64,000 nt of DNA from Verpa conica (lineage: Eukaryota; Ascomycota; Pezizomycetes; Pezizales; Morchellaceae): NCBI GenBank assembly GCA_033030425.1, contig JAUFSD010000021.1, forward strand, positions 496,001 to 560,000. The letters are read 5' to 3'. The notes below the pieces were generated by a model, which was not told the origin of the DNA, did no database searches, and saw only the letters and a program-made list of their open reading frames with translations. Positions within the stretch are counted from its first letter, which is position 1. Every line of letters starts with the position of its first letter. Positions 21,661 to 35,100 of this stretch are shown here, piece after piece. The translations under genes were made by a program, and so were the position numbers.

Positions 21661-23855
21661 CTATCGTCTCGGCATCCCTCGACCTCTTCCTCTCATAGCC
21701 CGCTGAGCAGCACCGCGAGGCATCTTCGAGGGACATGAATTATTAGTAATAGCAATCTAGGAAGTAAGGAGATAACTTACAGGGGGGCCGCCTTGCGGCT
21801 GCTCTGATTCCTTGTTCTTAACAGTTTCATCAACCGACAAGATCAAACAAGCTGCCTCGGTAGCAGCCTGGATAGCGTTGATCTTCACGGCAGTAGGCTC
21901 CCACACAAACTTCTCCAAGTTGTTCGCAATGCCTTCGTTGACAATATCGACACCAGCCCAAGTCTCACCATTATGATGGCGCATACGAAGTTTGTTCAGG
22001 ATATCAGTAGCGTCGAAACCTGCATTATCACACAGCTGCCGAGGGATAATTTCAAGTGCCTTTGCGAAAGCAGCAATAATAAGTTGTTGCTTACCCGCGA
22101 TAGTGCGGGAATACTCGCGGAGATATTTTGAAATTTCCATCTCGCATGCACCACCACCAGCGACAATATAATCGTTTTTGACGGCCTTCTTAACAATCAT
22201 AATAGCATCATGGAGGGAACGTTCAACCTCGGCAATGAACTGTTCAGCACCCCCACGGAGAACAAGGGTGCAAGTCTTGGCGGCAGGACAACCCTCAAAG
22301 AAATTAAAGCGCTCACTACCGATTTGACGTTCTTCAAAGCTTTCACAGGTGCCTAGATGCTTGTCGTGGATGTCTGAACAGGTAGATTGAACACTGCCCC
22401 CGACGGCTTTGACGATACGGTCCATATCGTCTGCGGTAACACGACCAGCGCAGAAGATATCTCTATCGGCGAAGTACCTGTACAAATTTAGAATTTTACT
22501 ATTAAGTCTGTGTTTATACGTACTGTGTAGCAAGATCCCCAATTGGTAGTTTCGAAAGGACAACTTTTGCTCCAGTGTTCGCCAATGCCTCCAGTTTTTG
22601 AAAGATAATCTGCCATTCGGCATCCACTATAGCTTGGTATTCCTATAAAATTACTTTATCAGTCGCAGCTAATATAGATAATACCTATTTACCTACCGAA
22701 ACCTGTTCTACCCTAATCTCGGCATTATCCTTCTCACTCTCTGAGTCTTATATTAGCATTATTATAACGCTCCACTAGGAATCAAACTTACTCAATTCCA
22801 ACTCAACATTTAAGCAAACGATTTTTGGGTTCTTGAAAGACTTAGGTTGCTGTTCGAAACCGGCATAAGAGAACTAAAAAGGTGGCTAAGTCAGGCAGTG
22901 CCCTAAATAGCGGAATTGGCCCATAAGTAGGGACTAATAACCTACAGTCTTCTTGAAAGCCACACCATTGACAAATAGTGAGTCCTGTAAACCACCACCA
23001 GGTACCTTCTTCATCCCAATGAGCCTCTCGTTAAGCTCCTCTTGATCCAATGACATGACCGCATCCACACACACTTAATCATACCAAACGTTAGCCTTCA
23101 CCGAATATAAAACCCAGCCCACACCATAATCACCGTGAATTAAAGTAAAACATACTCTTAGCAAAGAATGTAGAATTCCTTTTAATAAGCTTCGAGCTCA
23201 TTGCGGTGGTCGCCAATTTTAACAAGGTATCTCTCCTATCCCCCTTCTCGATCTTAACCGCAATCTCTTTGATCTTATTCTCCGCTAGCCTAGCGGCAGT
23301 TCTGTACCCCTTAATGATAACCTGCGAGCTCACACCTTCTTCTACAAACTGTTTGCTCTCCTTCAGAATCTCCCCAGCCAACACGACAACAGAAGTAGTT
23401 CCATCACCGACTTCAGCGTCTTGGGAGCGTGCGATGTCTGTCAATATCCGGGCAGCAGGGTGGACAATATCCAGCAACTATAAAAGCACGATTATTGCTT
23501 AGAAGATCTATAGTGATAGATGATAGGATTATATAGATGTAAGCATACTTTCATGACTGTAGCACCATCATTCGTGATCGTCTGCCGTCCATTCGCGTCC
23601 ACAAGGAGTAGATCCCCGCCGTAAGGTCCCAGTGTAGTCTTCACAGTGTCTTGAACCGCTAGACATGCGTTGATATTGGAGATGATTTGACCACGACCCT
23701 GTGAGGCATCGGTCCCTGCATAAATACCCCCACTACTGAATTAGCTCACTGGACTCTTCCTTTATTGAACTTGATCAGAGATAAACAAAGAAGGAGAGGA
23801 ACCGCGCACCCTCTTTCAGCACGATAATCGTGGGGGTTTGTCCATTAAAGGCCAT
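21661..23855 (-). CDS. CCT7: T-complex protein 1 subunit eta (CCT7)
   Basis: I read nine exons on the minus strand: 23855-23810, 23715-23549, 23477-23156, 23073-22946, 22873-22792, 22740-22697, 22642-22524, 22477-21781 and 21723-21661, giving 555 residues. CCT eta is a subunit of the cytosolic TRiC/CCT ring that folds actin, tubulin and WD-repeat proteins with [19 protein letters not shown] opens the protein. ATP-site motifs TNDGAT (about 63-68) and GDGTTS (95-100) are intact. Eta-specific stretches include [29 protein letters not shown] and [19 protein letters not shown]. The end is a Gly/Arg/Met-rich tail ([12 protein letters not shown]) like that of yeast Cct7. Every junction preserves frame. 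The eight introns are unusually many for so conserved a fungal gene. Confidence 0.95.
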
Positions 23856-25224
23856 GATACGGTGTTTTTATTGATAAAGTTTAGCAGATAGAGGTGGGGT
23901 TTTTAATGAACGATCGAGGGGTAGAAAAAAGCTACGAAGATGTTTCTTTCAAAGAGTCAGTAATCTATTACATAGGCTGTCTAAGGTATCTTCAGCAAGA
24001 ACAGACAGATTCACTCACCTTTCGACCGAAAATTCAGGTGATGTGTGATGTTGTGGGGCTGAACTACTGATGGGTGGAGGGGTGTCGTGGATAACACTGG
24101 CCGCGAACTTTTTGAATTGTGGTGGTGGCTACTAATTTAGTGGTACGTGCGCCACCACAACTTTGCGCTACAATAAATAACCAAAACTAAGTTTAAACCA
24201 CTACAATCATGAAGCTAATAAAGAGTACAATCCTGTAGTTATTTTTTTATTTTTTTCAAAGTATTTTTTCGATTTTTAAAGAAGATATGATAAAATGTTC
24301 TTGGTACTTTTCCCCATACAAATGGTTGGTATTGCAGGAAAAGCATTGGCTCCTAAATGTGGCGTAAATAAATTTCGGGCCTATGGGCATCAAGTTCTCG
24401 GTATTTTACGTGCACACCCGGTACGTACATATAATTACTAACCGCCCAATAGGCCCTACGCCACCCCACTACATATCATTTTCAAGCACTTGTCCATGTC
24501 TGCCCTATGTTCTAGGCCTCATCTCGCAAGAATAAGAGACTAAAAGTAAGTTAAAAAGTACGGGAGTCAGAACCCCAAGATTCTCCAATAGGAGAAAATC
24601 CTTCCATCGCCCCGTAATCTGATCAGCCCTTCACCTATTTGCATTACATATCGTCCATCCCTATCCTCCCTCCCACCCTACCACTATTTTCAAACAGTAA
24701 TCCCTAGCTACCGCAGGAAGAAAATTTCCTCGCACATATTCCCCAAGGGAACAAGATATAAGAGGAAAGACAAGATATATCCTACAGGTACAAAATACCA
24801 GGGAATTGGTTGAGCAGTGAGATGATAATGAAATAATTTTTAAACGTTTAGAAGACTAGAAAGCAAATATGAGGTAACTAACATGAGTAAAGGCAAGTAT
24901 AAAACGCTTGTCTTCCCTAGAAGATACTCCAAACGATTGCAAACTAGAAAAATTAACACAAAGGGGGCCAAAAATAAAAGAATAGAAATGATAGAATTAC
25001 AAGCAAAAAGAGAATTTGGGATATTAAAGAAAGGGGGGGTAAAATAAATGAATGGTACAAGAACCCAAATCTCACACGCGTAAATAGTGGAAAGAGACTG
25101 CCATAACAATGACTGGTATCATTTCCCTTCTCACCTACGATGAAAAATAGCCTATGACATTAAAATCATATAAAACTAACCCATAACCAATCCAACGAAA
25201 CCGCAAGGAATGGAAGAAACAATG
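23856..25224. other. Intergenic: CCT7 promoter side and downstream of the 497-residue gene
   Basis: No gene is supported. A short inverted repeat TTGTGGTGG...CCACCACAA (about 24117-24165) lies 260-310 bases upstream of the CCT7 start. The right half is A-rich. Confidence 0.5.
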
Positions 25225-26718
25225 CTATGAAGAGGGGACACCACTAGTCCCCAACCCCCCAATACCTCGAGCACCAGTTCCACCCTTCGCCCCACCACCA
25301 CCCTCTCCCGCACCTCTTCCAGTACTAATATGGCTATTACTCTCTTCTAGATACGCTTCAGTCTGTACTTGCTGGCTATGTCGCTGTGGCTTCAACGCTG
25401 GAGTCTGAGCTGCGCTGGCAAGTGGTGTGTTGTCGCTCTGGGTTCCTTGAGAGTCTGTTGTACTAGGCGGCGGTGGAGGAGCAGAATTTGAATTGCCATG
25501 ATGCACATTACCTCCTCCCTTCTTCCCAGAGCTTTTTCCAGAATTCCTCTTCCCCTTTTGCTTCGCTTTCTCAAGAAGCCGCCTCTTCTCCGCTAATCTT
25601 CGTCGCTCCTTACGATCCTTAATTTCATATTGCCGCATAAGTGCTTCTGGGGCTTCGCCAAATATTGACTCGTATTCGCAAAACTCGCAAATCCAAATCT
25701 CTCCATTGTTGTTTCCACCCCCTCCCATCGCTTCTTGACGGCGTCGTCGCTGCTGTTGAAGGGCATAATCACGCCTAGAACTGGCAGTTCTGCTGCTAGA
25801 CTTCTTCTTCGCCTGTTGTGACATGGGAGGATAGGCCGCATTATTTGACATGCTTGGAGATGTTTGCGTTCCGACTGTGTGCATCGACTTTTGATAACCA
25901 GGACCATCCCCAGAGGTCTCCTTAGAAGTGGATGCAGAATTTTGTAGTGTAGTTGTGGAAAACGCTAGGCTTGCAGAAACTGGTGATTCACAAACAAAAG
26001 TGAATTGTGTTTGTTTAGGCGGCGGCAGTACTAAGTCACCATTATCTTCACCATGATGCCTTGTTCTTGAAGACTTCATGGGCTCATCGCCAGAAGATTT
26101 ACCGTTAGTGGATCTTTTAACGAATGAATCTGTCGATGGTGAAGACGGATATCGTCGACAACTCCTCCGTATTGATGCCTGGTTTGCTGAGGAGATAGCA
26201 GACAATGGCGATCGCTGTGTAGAGCCACTCGACTTCCAACGACTCCGAGGTGTGGACACTGATGTGGGTGAAAATCCCGGAGAAGACTGAGACCCACTCC
26301 CGCCACCGGACCCATTCCCACCAGCACTACCCCCGGGATTTGTAGGGGTTGGAATCTTCCGCTTCTTCTTGTTATTGGTATTCTCCGACCACTCATAAGA
26401 ATCCGCCTGCCCAGCGGTACCCTCCGCCGTACCAGGAGCATTACCCCCGATCCCACGAGAAACCGACCCATTTGAATTGTCTTCCTCATCCGACGAGTCC
26501 TGAAGATTATCTCCTATGTGGCGATGTCCCGTACTAAACCTAATAGATGTACCGGTGCTACCAAGGGCAGTGTCTCCAGCATAGTTGTTGTACGGAAAGT
26601 AGAACAGTGGGGTTGTTGGTTGTTGCGGAGGGCCGAACAGAGCAGTACTGGCATCCTCGGACAGTCGGGATCGGAGCCGACGTTTCGGAAGGGGCCTGAT
26701 AGGCCGTCCGTGCACCAA
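25225..26718 (-). CDS. Conserved fungal protein with CxxC motif, mostly disordered
   Basis: A single open frame of 497 residues runs from the ATG at 26718. The N-terminus MVHGRPIRPLPKRRLRSRLS is basic and is followed by TPLFYFPYNN; from memory this start is shared by related ascomycete proteins of unknown function. The middle is low complexity (Ser, Gly, Pro). The only ordered-looking block is IWICEFCEYESIFGEAPEAL (about residues 336-356). It runs straight into a basic coiled helix (IKDRKERRRLAEKRRLLEKA). The C-X2-C could bind metal only with partners. The C-terminus is Gly-rich. A nuclear or RNA-associated role is a guess from the basic content. The next gene to its right diverges 3.4 kb away. 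Confidence 0.75.
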   Translation of the reverse strand: MVHGRPIRPLPKRRLRSRLSEDASTALFGPPQQPTTPLFYFPYNNYAGDTALGSTGTSIRFSTGHRHIGDNLQDSSDEEDNSNGSVSRGIGGNAPGTAEGTAGQADSYEWSENTNNKKKRKIPTPTNPGGSAGGNGSGGGSGSQSSPGFSPTSVSTPRSRWKSSGSTQRSPLSAISSANQASIRRSCRRYPSSPSTDSFVKRSTNGKSSGDEPMKSSRTRHHGEDNGDLVLPPPKQTQFTFVCESPVSASLAFSTTTLQNSASTSKETSGDGPGYQKSMHTVGTQTSPSMSNNAAYPPMSQQAKKKSSSRTASSRRDYALQQQRRRRQEAMGGGGNNNGEIWICEFCEYESIFGEAPEALMRQYEIKDRKERRRLAEKRRLLEKAKQKGKRNSGKSSGKKGGGNVHHGNSNSAPPPPPSTTDSQGTQSDNTPLASAAQTPALKPQRHSQQVQTEAYLEESNSHISTGRGAGEGGGGAKGGTGARGIGGLGTSGVPSS

Positions 26719-29700
26719 ACTGTAGCTACTATCTGCTGTTCCTCACAATCTTTTATTGAGTCCTGGTTTCCTCATGCACTGAATATAGGACTGTTGTAGA
26801 TGGTGATCTGGGGGAAAGTATGGGGATAAGTGTGAGGGGCTCCCGGGGATAGAGAGAATTGGGGGGGAGGGGGGGTAGAGAGATCCATACCCACAGCGAC
26901 AGACATCGTGATTGGTGAAAGGAGCTTGCCGGGAAGTCGTGATTGAAGGCGTCGTTGAATAGAATATTTGTTGCTGTGGTGATGGTGGGGGGGTTGATTG
27001 AGGTAACTGCAACAATGGTGATTGTGATCGAGAGTGATGTGTTAGATGAAAGTATTCTACAGGAAAGAAAAAAACAGTCAGCTGAGAGAATGGTGACGAA
27101 GCCCTGGGGGCAATGGAGAGAGTTTATATGGATGTAAAGTCGACTGACCCCACACAGCACATGGCCCTCCTGTTGCCCACACAAAGAAGCAACGAGGGGC
27201 ACTTGCCTTGCAGCACCGATGGAGAGATGTTACCTACTATGTCAACACAGAAGATGAGCGGTCCTAGGGACAGTTACACAGTAGCAGCTGAACTCCGGAA
27301 ATTGATGGGAGAACGACGATGATATCTGGGTGAGATGTGGATGCGAGTGCGTGAGGGAGTGCGTGAGTGAGGTGGGACTTGCTGGTTGGAGTCCTTACGC
27401 TGCGTCTCGGCACCCGCTGAATGGGGCTCGATAGGGCAAGTTGGTCCTACACCCCGTCCAATGCCTCTGCATTCCACAAACATCCAATCTTGAATTGCCC
27501 TGATCTTCGCCTACTAGAGGCTGAAGTCAAGACGCTGATACCCTTATTTACCCCCGAAGCTCTAGTTCCTTCGATTGTGTTGTTTCATAACTACATGTAT
27601 TAATACTACCAACTCGTCTAAGTGGAATATTGAATCATTTGGAGAGACACTGAGACCTATAAAAGAAATATACGTCTCTTAAAAAGAAGTGTTTAAGAAT
27701 ATATATATATATATTCATATCCTAAAAATATTTCTTACTTCTATAAACCATGCTATCTAGAGATCCAATGCTACACTTACAGACTTTATAACTCCTGGTA
27801 CCACGATAAGTGCTTATCTACATGTAAGTATACCCCCCCACACAGTCAATTACCTCTCGCCCTTTAGAAGTGCATCTAGGTTCTCTACTGGAAGCTGAAT
27901 AATATAATAACCTATAAGGTAACACTAGATGCCAGAATAATGAAATCACTTGATGTAAAAATAAAATAAAAAACACTAGATGCCTTTTGACTTCCAAAGG
28001 TCAAAATCCGGTTAAACCGGCTCAATCCCGTACTCACCTTACCGCTCAACGATATGATCAAACTATCTCCCAAATACATAGCAGTCACGATTCTAGTGGA
28101 GTGGACGAACGTTGAGTGATTCAGTAAATTTAGACCCAAATGGGATAGTCCATCACTAGTGCCTGGGACTGCAAGCAATGGATGGAGTATACTATAGCCA
28201 ATGGGGAAAGGTAAAGACACGACAGAACCTCAAATTCCGTACATAAATATTGTCATACCTGAGATCCATCCTGAAGTGAGAAGATGGAGGATAGAAATGC
28301 GGCTTTTATACCCCGCACCCAAAAGTCAATGCGGATATCTGCCGCTCCCCAAGCAAATCGGGAACCACTGAATAGTTGCAGGAAATCTTAAGAAGATGAG
28401 CAGCAGACAGGATATAAAACGTGGCGAATAGGAGCTCTTGGACTCCGTCCAACGCAGACTGCAGCCTCTATCCACACTCCGATCTGGTCCCTAGCCCAGG
28501 TATCAGACCAGAACGGTACCGAGTGTAATAGTATTTAAATGCACTCCAGGTGGCTTCTCCCGTCCTATTCTCGAAGCCTTGGGGCCTGGGTGACTGGGCA
28601 CTTTTCGCAGCCTACTAAGCTGGCTGACCAAACTCCCGATATGTCCCCTCACATAATTCTAAGAGCGCCCCTTCTTCTCTTCCCATCACATCTATTGAAC
28701 TAGACTAGGTGAATCCCTATAGGCGACGCTAGTATCCCCAGGATAACGACGCTCTGTGCACTGCGCTCAGAACTCGGACTAGACGTCATCGAGAGACGAG
28801 ACGAACCCTCCCATCTCTGCTGCACGTCAGTTTCAAGGGGGCCTGCGTCTGATCTGGTATGTATCTCCATAAGCGACTTCCGCCAGCTTTGGGCTCGAGA
28901 TGAGGATAAAACATGCAGTCTATTGTACTGTGGCCCATGTTGCACACACACCTCTGTTGTTTTCGCCGAGGCTCAACAGCGTCACCGCCAAGACATTCCT
29001 GCACGCCGCATCGTGGTTCCAGCGTTTCCAACCCTTCCCTTTCCACACCATCTACAGAGCCGCCTCCTCAGCAGTAGATTTCTTTATAACTAACTCCAGA
29101 TCGCTTTTTTGCTTAGATCTACAGGAGGCGGGCCACCACCACTGCTACTACTGCTACTACCACTACTACCGCTACACTACACTACCAGAACTACTCTATC
29201 AGCGGGTCATCGGGTTTAGGATATTATTCTATTTTTATACTTTAGGACGCTGGGGGAAGACAGCAGCTATGAGTGATGCGGTGATGTTAGTAACTTCCTT
29301 TCCGTTTACAACCCGTCAGTCAATACAACATGATAGGGTTTTTGTAAAAATAACTACAGAGACGGTGGCACCAGAACAGCGAATCAGTCCTTGAAGACGC
29401 GAATGGACCTTTCTCTCAAAATTAACATTCAACTGTTAGGGCGGGGGAGAAGCGAAGAGGAAGTAAGCGGCGGGCAGCGGGCAACAAGCACACACCAGGG
29501 CTCAGCATCACTTTGTCCTGATTGGAAGTGGCTGCAGGTAGCCCAAACCGGCTAGTACAACTCCCACGCCCAGCCCACTTTGGCTCTCGGCAGCAGTTCT
29601 AGTCTAGTTCCCTTTTATGTCCTGTCCTGCTATTACGGTATTATGGCTGTCGGTCGTTTTCCGTTGCTCGCGCTGCTGAGAAACTCTGAGTCTCTCACTT

Positions 29701-30151
29701 CCGTTGCTGGCTCGTCACTCAACGCACACACGCCCTTTCTACCCGCTCTCCGCTGGCTCCTCCCACTGGTCTGGCTTCCTGTCACTCATGCTCGCCCTCC
29801 CTTACACTTAGGCACGCACACACTCGCTCGCTCAGTTTCCCTCACACTGCTACTCCTCCTACTCCTCTTCTTCCCATGCACAAGCTGCCGTTTCTCCCCC
29901 TCCTCCTTCGCCGCTGTCGTCCTAGTCTTCTCTACCATTCTTAAGACGGTTCTCAACCTTTCCCCATCTCCCATTGCACTCAATCACTATCTATCTCGGC
30001 TGCCCCTACTTTCAACGCCCCTCATCCCTCGAATTTTCCTGCTTCTATTCACACTCCATCCTTCATTCTCCCTTGCCTTCATCCTGCTTCTCATATTCTT
30101 CCTCTTACAACTCTTCACCCCCCCTCCATCGCACAAGACACCATTCCCACT
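26719..30151. other. Long intergenic region between divergent genes
   Basis: About 3.4 kb hold no gene I can support. The last 330 bases (about 29830-30150) are strongly pyrimidine-rich and probably form the leader of the PHD-protein transcript. An AT-repeat palindrome (GAATATATATATATATATTC) lies near 27700. Confidence 0.5.
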
Positions 30152-32124
30152 ATGGTTTCTCCCCGCCGCTCCTCGCGAGCGCGCTCCACAGCAAACCCAG
30201 CGCCAGTGTCCCATTCTTCATCCTCTTCGGGATCCTCTACATCCAATCGTAGCCGTCTTCAGAAACATCTCGAAAGCGAGTCCCATCCTGAAATTGACAC
30301 CAGTTACTCCCGACGCGGAGACCACCCAGAGCCCGCGTTTGAGTCGCTTCCTGAGGCACCTGCAGAAACCAACGGTAATGGTGATGAGGAAGTTGACGAG
30401 ACCTCACAGGAAGACGAGATTACGAGATGCATCTGCGGCCACCAAGAATACCAGGGCGGTGACGATGATCAAGCTGACTCTGCAGACGGTCTCTTTATCC
30501 AGTGTGATCAGTGCCATGTCTGGCAGCATGGCTTCTGTGTAGGCATTACAGACCAGGCGGCCACCCCAGATAACTACTACTGTGAAAGGTGTAAACCAGA
30601 ATTGCACAAGCTCGGACACAGCAAATCTGGGTGAGTTCTGTTTCCCTATTGTCCTTGTTGCTCACTAGGCTTGTTATGCATCCTGAAAGCAGGCTCGATT
30701 CCATCAGACATCGTTATAAGCTTCATTGGCACTTGACGGTCGGATTTTAACGTGTCTACCTTAGAATGCGAACATCCCTTTACCTTCCTGTTCATTCTGA
30801 ACCCACCTCCCCTCTAAACAGCAAGGAACAATCTCACAAACGCCGGACTACCATGAACTCTCGTGACGCTGAGTACGATGATGCCCTTCTGAAAAAGGTT
30901 CTTGAAGAAAGCAAATACGACAAAGCGTCCGGAAGTTCTACGCGAGGAACCAGCTCAAGAGGACGTAAACGAGGCACCAGTGAGGGTTCCGACGAGTGAG
31001 TTTTCGCTGCCACGTCTAAACAGTAACTTTCAAAAGCAGGACGGATGGCTGATGCTGGGGTAGACCAAAGCAAGACTCGAAGCGAATGAGAACTTCGGAT
31101 TCACCAGACTCACCCACCAACGGAGCAGTCTCGTCAGGAGACGAAAAGCACGGCAAGGTAGCTGCAGCACCTTGCTCGAGTAAAAAAGCACGCGGTGCGG
31201 CTGCCCGCAACCCCACCACTACAAGTTCTTCTGTAGCTGGGAAACGCACTTCAACTAGGAACAGGGGTGGAGAAAAGAACAAGGAAGCGAGGAAAGAAGG
31301 TGTGTTAAAGTTGTTTTTTCCCCTCCCTAGCCCTTTATCCCTCATACTCGTCCAATAAAGCACAAAGCGCGTTCGAATGAATTTCTAACAACAGATCTTG
31401 CACAGACTCTGAGCATTCAGACGAATACCCACCACCCCGCTCCAACAACCGTAGCATTCAGAAACCCTTGGTAGAAGAAGCAATCAACCCACCACCCCCT
31501 ACTGAAGTTATTCCAGATACTCCTCAGCAGCCAGCTAAGCGTGGTGGCCGTAATGGGCATACCAATGGTGGTTCCCGGCGCCGTGGAGCCCACCGCCACC
31601 GCCAGTCAGAGGATCCCAATGATGGCAATATTGCATCTCCTCATACAATGACACGAGATCACTCATCCACTGGAGGTGGCCAAACCCAAAAGACCGACCC
31701 TAGTACTACTATACTTGATAAGCCCACAAAACCCAGAATACCACAAGCAAGGATGAGCATAAATGAGATGAAGAGGCGAGTAAACGGTATCTCGGATTTT
31801 ATTACCCGCACACAAATCGAGATGGCCAACTCAAGACAGAGTGACATATATGCGTACCTATCCTGGATGGAGGAGAAGGGAACTCCTGTTACCAATTTTA
31901 GCACACCGCAAGAGACATCCAAGGCAGTCACACCGACCTCAGGCACTGTACCTGAGGGTAAAGGTCTACCACAAATTCAAATCAATGGTAACGGAACGGT
32001 TAAAATGTTGGAAAAGGCAACTGAGATGTTGGTTGGTGATTTACAACCAGGTGCGTTAGAGATGATGGAGATGTTATCAAGTAAAATAAATCGATGGCAG
32101 CAGCACTACGGGAAGAAAATATGA
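30152..32124 (+). CDS. CTI6: PHD-finger protein, Cti6-like
   Basis: I read four exons: 30152-30630, 30765-30995, 31064-31299 and 31406-32124, giving 554 residues. A single PHD finger spans about residues 92-148: CICGHQEY, then FIQCDQCHVWQHGFCVGI and DNYYCERC complete a C4HC3 zinc set. Cti6-type proteins read methylated H3K4 and sit in the Rpd3L histone deacetylase complex; this is family knowledge. The rest is basic and disordered, except for RRTTMNSRDAEYDDALLKKV and the C-terminal ARMSINEMKRRVNGISDFIT helix, both of the type conserved in fungal Cti6. The last acceptor was placed at TTGCACAG to keep frame. Assignment to Cti6 and not another single-PHD protein rests on these flanking blocks. 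Confidence 0.82.
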
Positions 32125-35100
32125 GCAGTTTTATCTTGTCTGATGAGTTTTTTCTTTTTCTCCTCTTTTATATGGGTTTCATGGGTGTCTGTTGGTGTTT
32201 TTTCTTCCTACCAAAAGATTAATTGTAGTCTTCTCACTCCTTCTAATTCTTTTCATTTGTCTTTGTTTTTGGGCGGCGACCTGGAGCTGGGGGCCGGAGT
32301 ATTTGCTTTATTTCTAGTACTTTTATTGTTATCATTATTTCAAGGGATTATGTCTTCCATTAGTTTAGTGTCCATTGGGTTTCTTTCTTTCCAGGTCATT
32401 TTGCATCATTCTCATTATTTACGGTCCCTGGTTATGCGACCCGAAACAGGGTAGTGTCGAGCAGTGAAATTTCCGGAAGAAAAGAATATATGCGTATCTT
32501 AAAACGGATTAAACGATCGAAACATGTCCGTTTATTTTTCTTTTGTTAGGTGGCTCTTTTCCTTCCTTTTTCTCATGGGGAATTTTCTTTTCTGAAAATG
32601 GTAAATATGTGGGTTCGGCCCGGGTTCATGGGTTCCTAGGTATTTTTGGACGATATTTTTCTTTCTTTTTCCTTTTCTTTCCTGGTTGTTCTGCTCTTCA
32701 CTTGACTGGGAAATAGTGGATCAGCTGCTTATATATGCTGTTTCGGCATCGGTTCGGGTTATATTTTGTCAAAGAACGAAGGTTGAAACCCGTAATAGTC
32801 GTTGGCCTTCGAGAGTGCGGGCCTGGAGCAAGTATGGGCCTGTATTGGCCATCGATAGCCAGCAACCGAACATGCTTTGAATGATTTTCTGTATGTGAGT
32901 GGAAGATACATAGTGGGGCGACTTGATCCATTTTAAGTGGGGGGCATCATGAACCTTCTAGATACCTTATCCGCTCAGTCTCCGTGTTGTCTGTACCTTA
33001 CACCCTCCCATGGTTTGCTTAAGAGCGCCTCTTAAAAGGGAAGCATATTTATTTTTCTTATCTGGCTGTCCACCCATTATCTTTGCTTCTTGTCGACCGC
33101 GGCAGCACTTTTTTGTTTTCCGGAGGGCTGTGGGGAAAGGCTATTGGTTCTCTTTGGTGGGGGGTGGTTTTTTGGTACTTTATTTTACCCCGCTCACCTT
33201 ACCTTCCCGAGACATGTTTTTTCCCTTCGTATCACGCACGCAAGTGCATGTATCCTTGGGTCTTGGCGTAAAGATATGACGTCACAGGCCTGTCCTGGAA
33301 TGGACTGCAGTTGGACTAGGATTCAGGGCACGACACCTGTCAACCAAGGCTTTCGGAGTCCGGCTGTAGGACGTACTTAGACGCAGGGATCGAATGTGGA
33401 TGAGGACGCGATGGGAGATGTGGGGTGAGTGAGGGGCTGTGATCTACAGCGCAGGTGGTACTCAAGGTGGGCGAGGACACCATAGTATTGGTGATGGTCG
33501 TATCCATCATCATTTCTAGAGATGGAGGAATTAACTTACTAGGCAAAACTATCATGAAAAGTAGCTCACCTTATGCCGTATTTCGTTTCGTTTCGTTTCA
33601 ATAAATAGAGCCACAGTGACTTCTAGACAATATAAACCTGAGCGTTAGGGTGACACATGTACATTTCCACCTTATAGCACATAATAATCTATTTATCTAT
33701 AGGTATTCGGAATTGTAAAGAGTATGGTAAGGAGTAATGTAGTAAGAACAGGAAGGGGGGCTATGGTTATAAGATTTGTCATTAGTAGTAGCTCCAAAGC
33801 TCCCATGAGTCATCAGTCCAGTCTCACTGAAGATTGGCGTATGTAAAAGTCACAGATTCTGGCTTAGTTGTTCAATAAGCCTCTCTACAAAGAGAGGTCT
33901 ATGGAAATATAAGTAATCTTTTCCTATAAGCAATACCTTAGTGAATTAATAAACTTCTACTATAATGGTAGAGAGCAGTAGGCCCGAGATGCTAAAATCT
34001 CAAAGCCCTTCTTCCCCCTCCATCAGTACTACCTTAATCTCAGTTCCCTGATTAATCCGCCGAAGCTCTATTGGTATTATAGTCTAACTAAAATTAGTAC
34101 CTCTTATAATTCCTTTGTAACAAGAGGTAAGTACTACAGATAAAGAACGTAGAGCATGTATAAGTAGTGAAAAGGAAGTAGAGAAGTGAATAAACAATGA
34201 CTGCTACCTTGGTGATATTTATGAGATTGTTCCATAGCGGAAAAGAGGCGACCCACTTAGTAGATCTTACTATGTAGTCAATCGCTAGTAAGGCCCGGCT
34301 AGTAACAAGAGTCACACACTATATTTTTTGTCTTTTCCTCCTGCGAGTATTTCTTAATTCTCTCAGCACAGTATTCTCTATTGGAAGTTGCTATTTATAA
34401 CTCTTATTCAATGGCCCATTCGAGAGCTATAGTCCGCTTCTACTGATTCTTTATATTTATTTTAGAGACAAGGTAGACCATAAGATATATTGGGCTTAGT
34501 GTACTAGAACCATAGCTTATTACAGATGAAATCGAGTCCTACTAGAATCTAACCACTACTCAATGCATAGAATAGGCATTATTGAGGTTAGTAACATAGC
34601 CTGTCACGTGAAGACCACGTAATATCTTTGTCACACTAGCTAGTGATCCTCCATAAGAGGATCATCCCTCCGATGCAGGAGGAAGACAATAATATTCTTG
34701 AGTTTGTCATCTTTTGATCAAAGTTAGTAGAGAGTTAGTCTTTCCGCTGGCCGACGTGTCTTGGGGACCGCAGCCAGCCATCACATAGCCTCTCGCAAGA
34801 ACTTTACCCTATATACCTGATGGCCTATGGAAAAACATTAATTGGGGCTCGGAACCTATAAACCAACGTAAACTCAAACCCCCAGGAAGGGTCTTTCTTA
34901 AAAATCGATATATAAACTGATATATAAACCGACTTAGGAAATGTGCTTAATCACAATACTATTCTCTTAAAGATAAAGGCCCAGAAGTAAGGACAAACTC
35001 TGAAGTATCGACACATCCAGCTCCAGCCAGCCTAGACAGCCATTATCACACCATTAAACATTTCCAGCTCAACACAAACTACATACCCCCCACCTTCCCC

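Noticed and set aside
29580..30542. Long open frame of 320 codons overlapping the PHD gene start
   Set aside because: It has no ATG at its beginning, is driven by pyrimidine-rich low complexity, and overlaps the PHD-coding frame, which has clear domain support.
34094..34315. Possible copia-type polymerase remnant
   Set aside because: I could not find reverse transcriptase or RNase H motifs in any frame of this AT-rich stretch.
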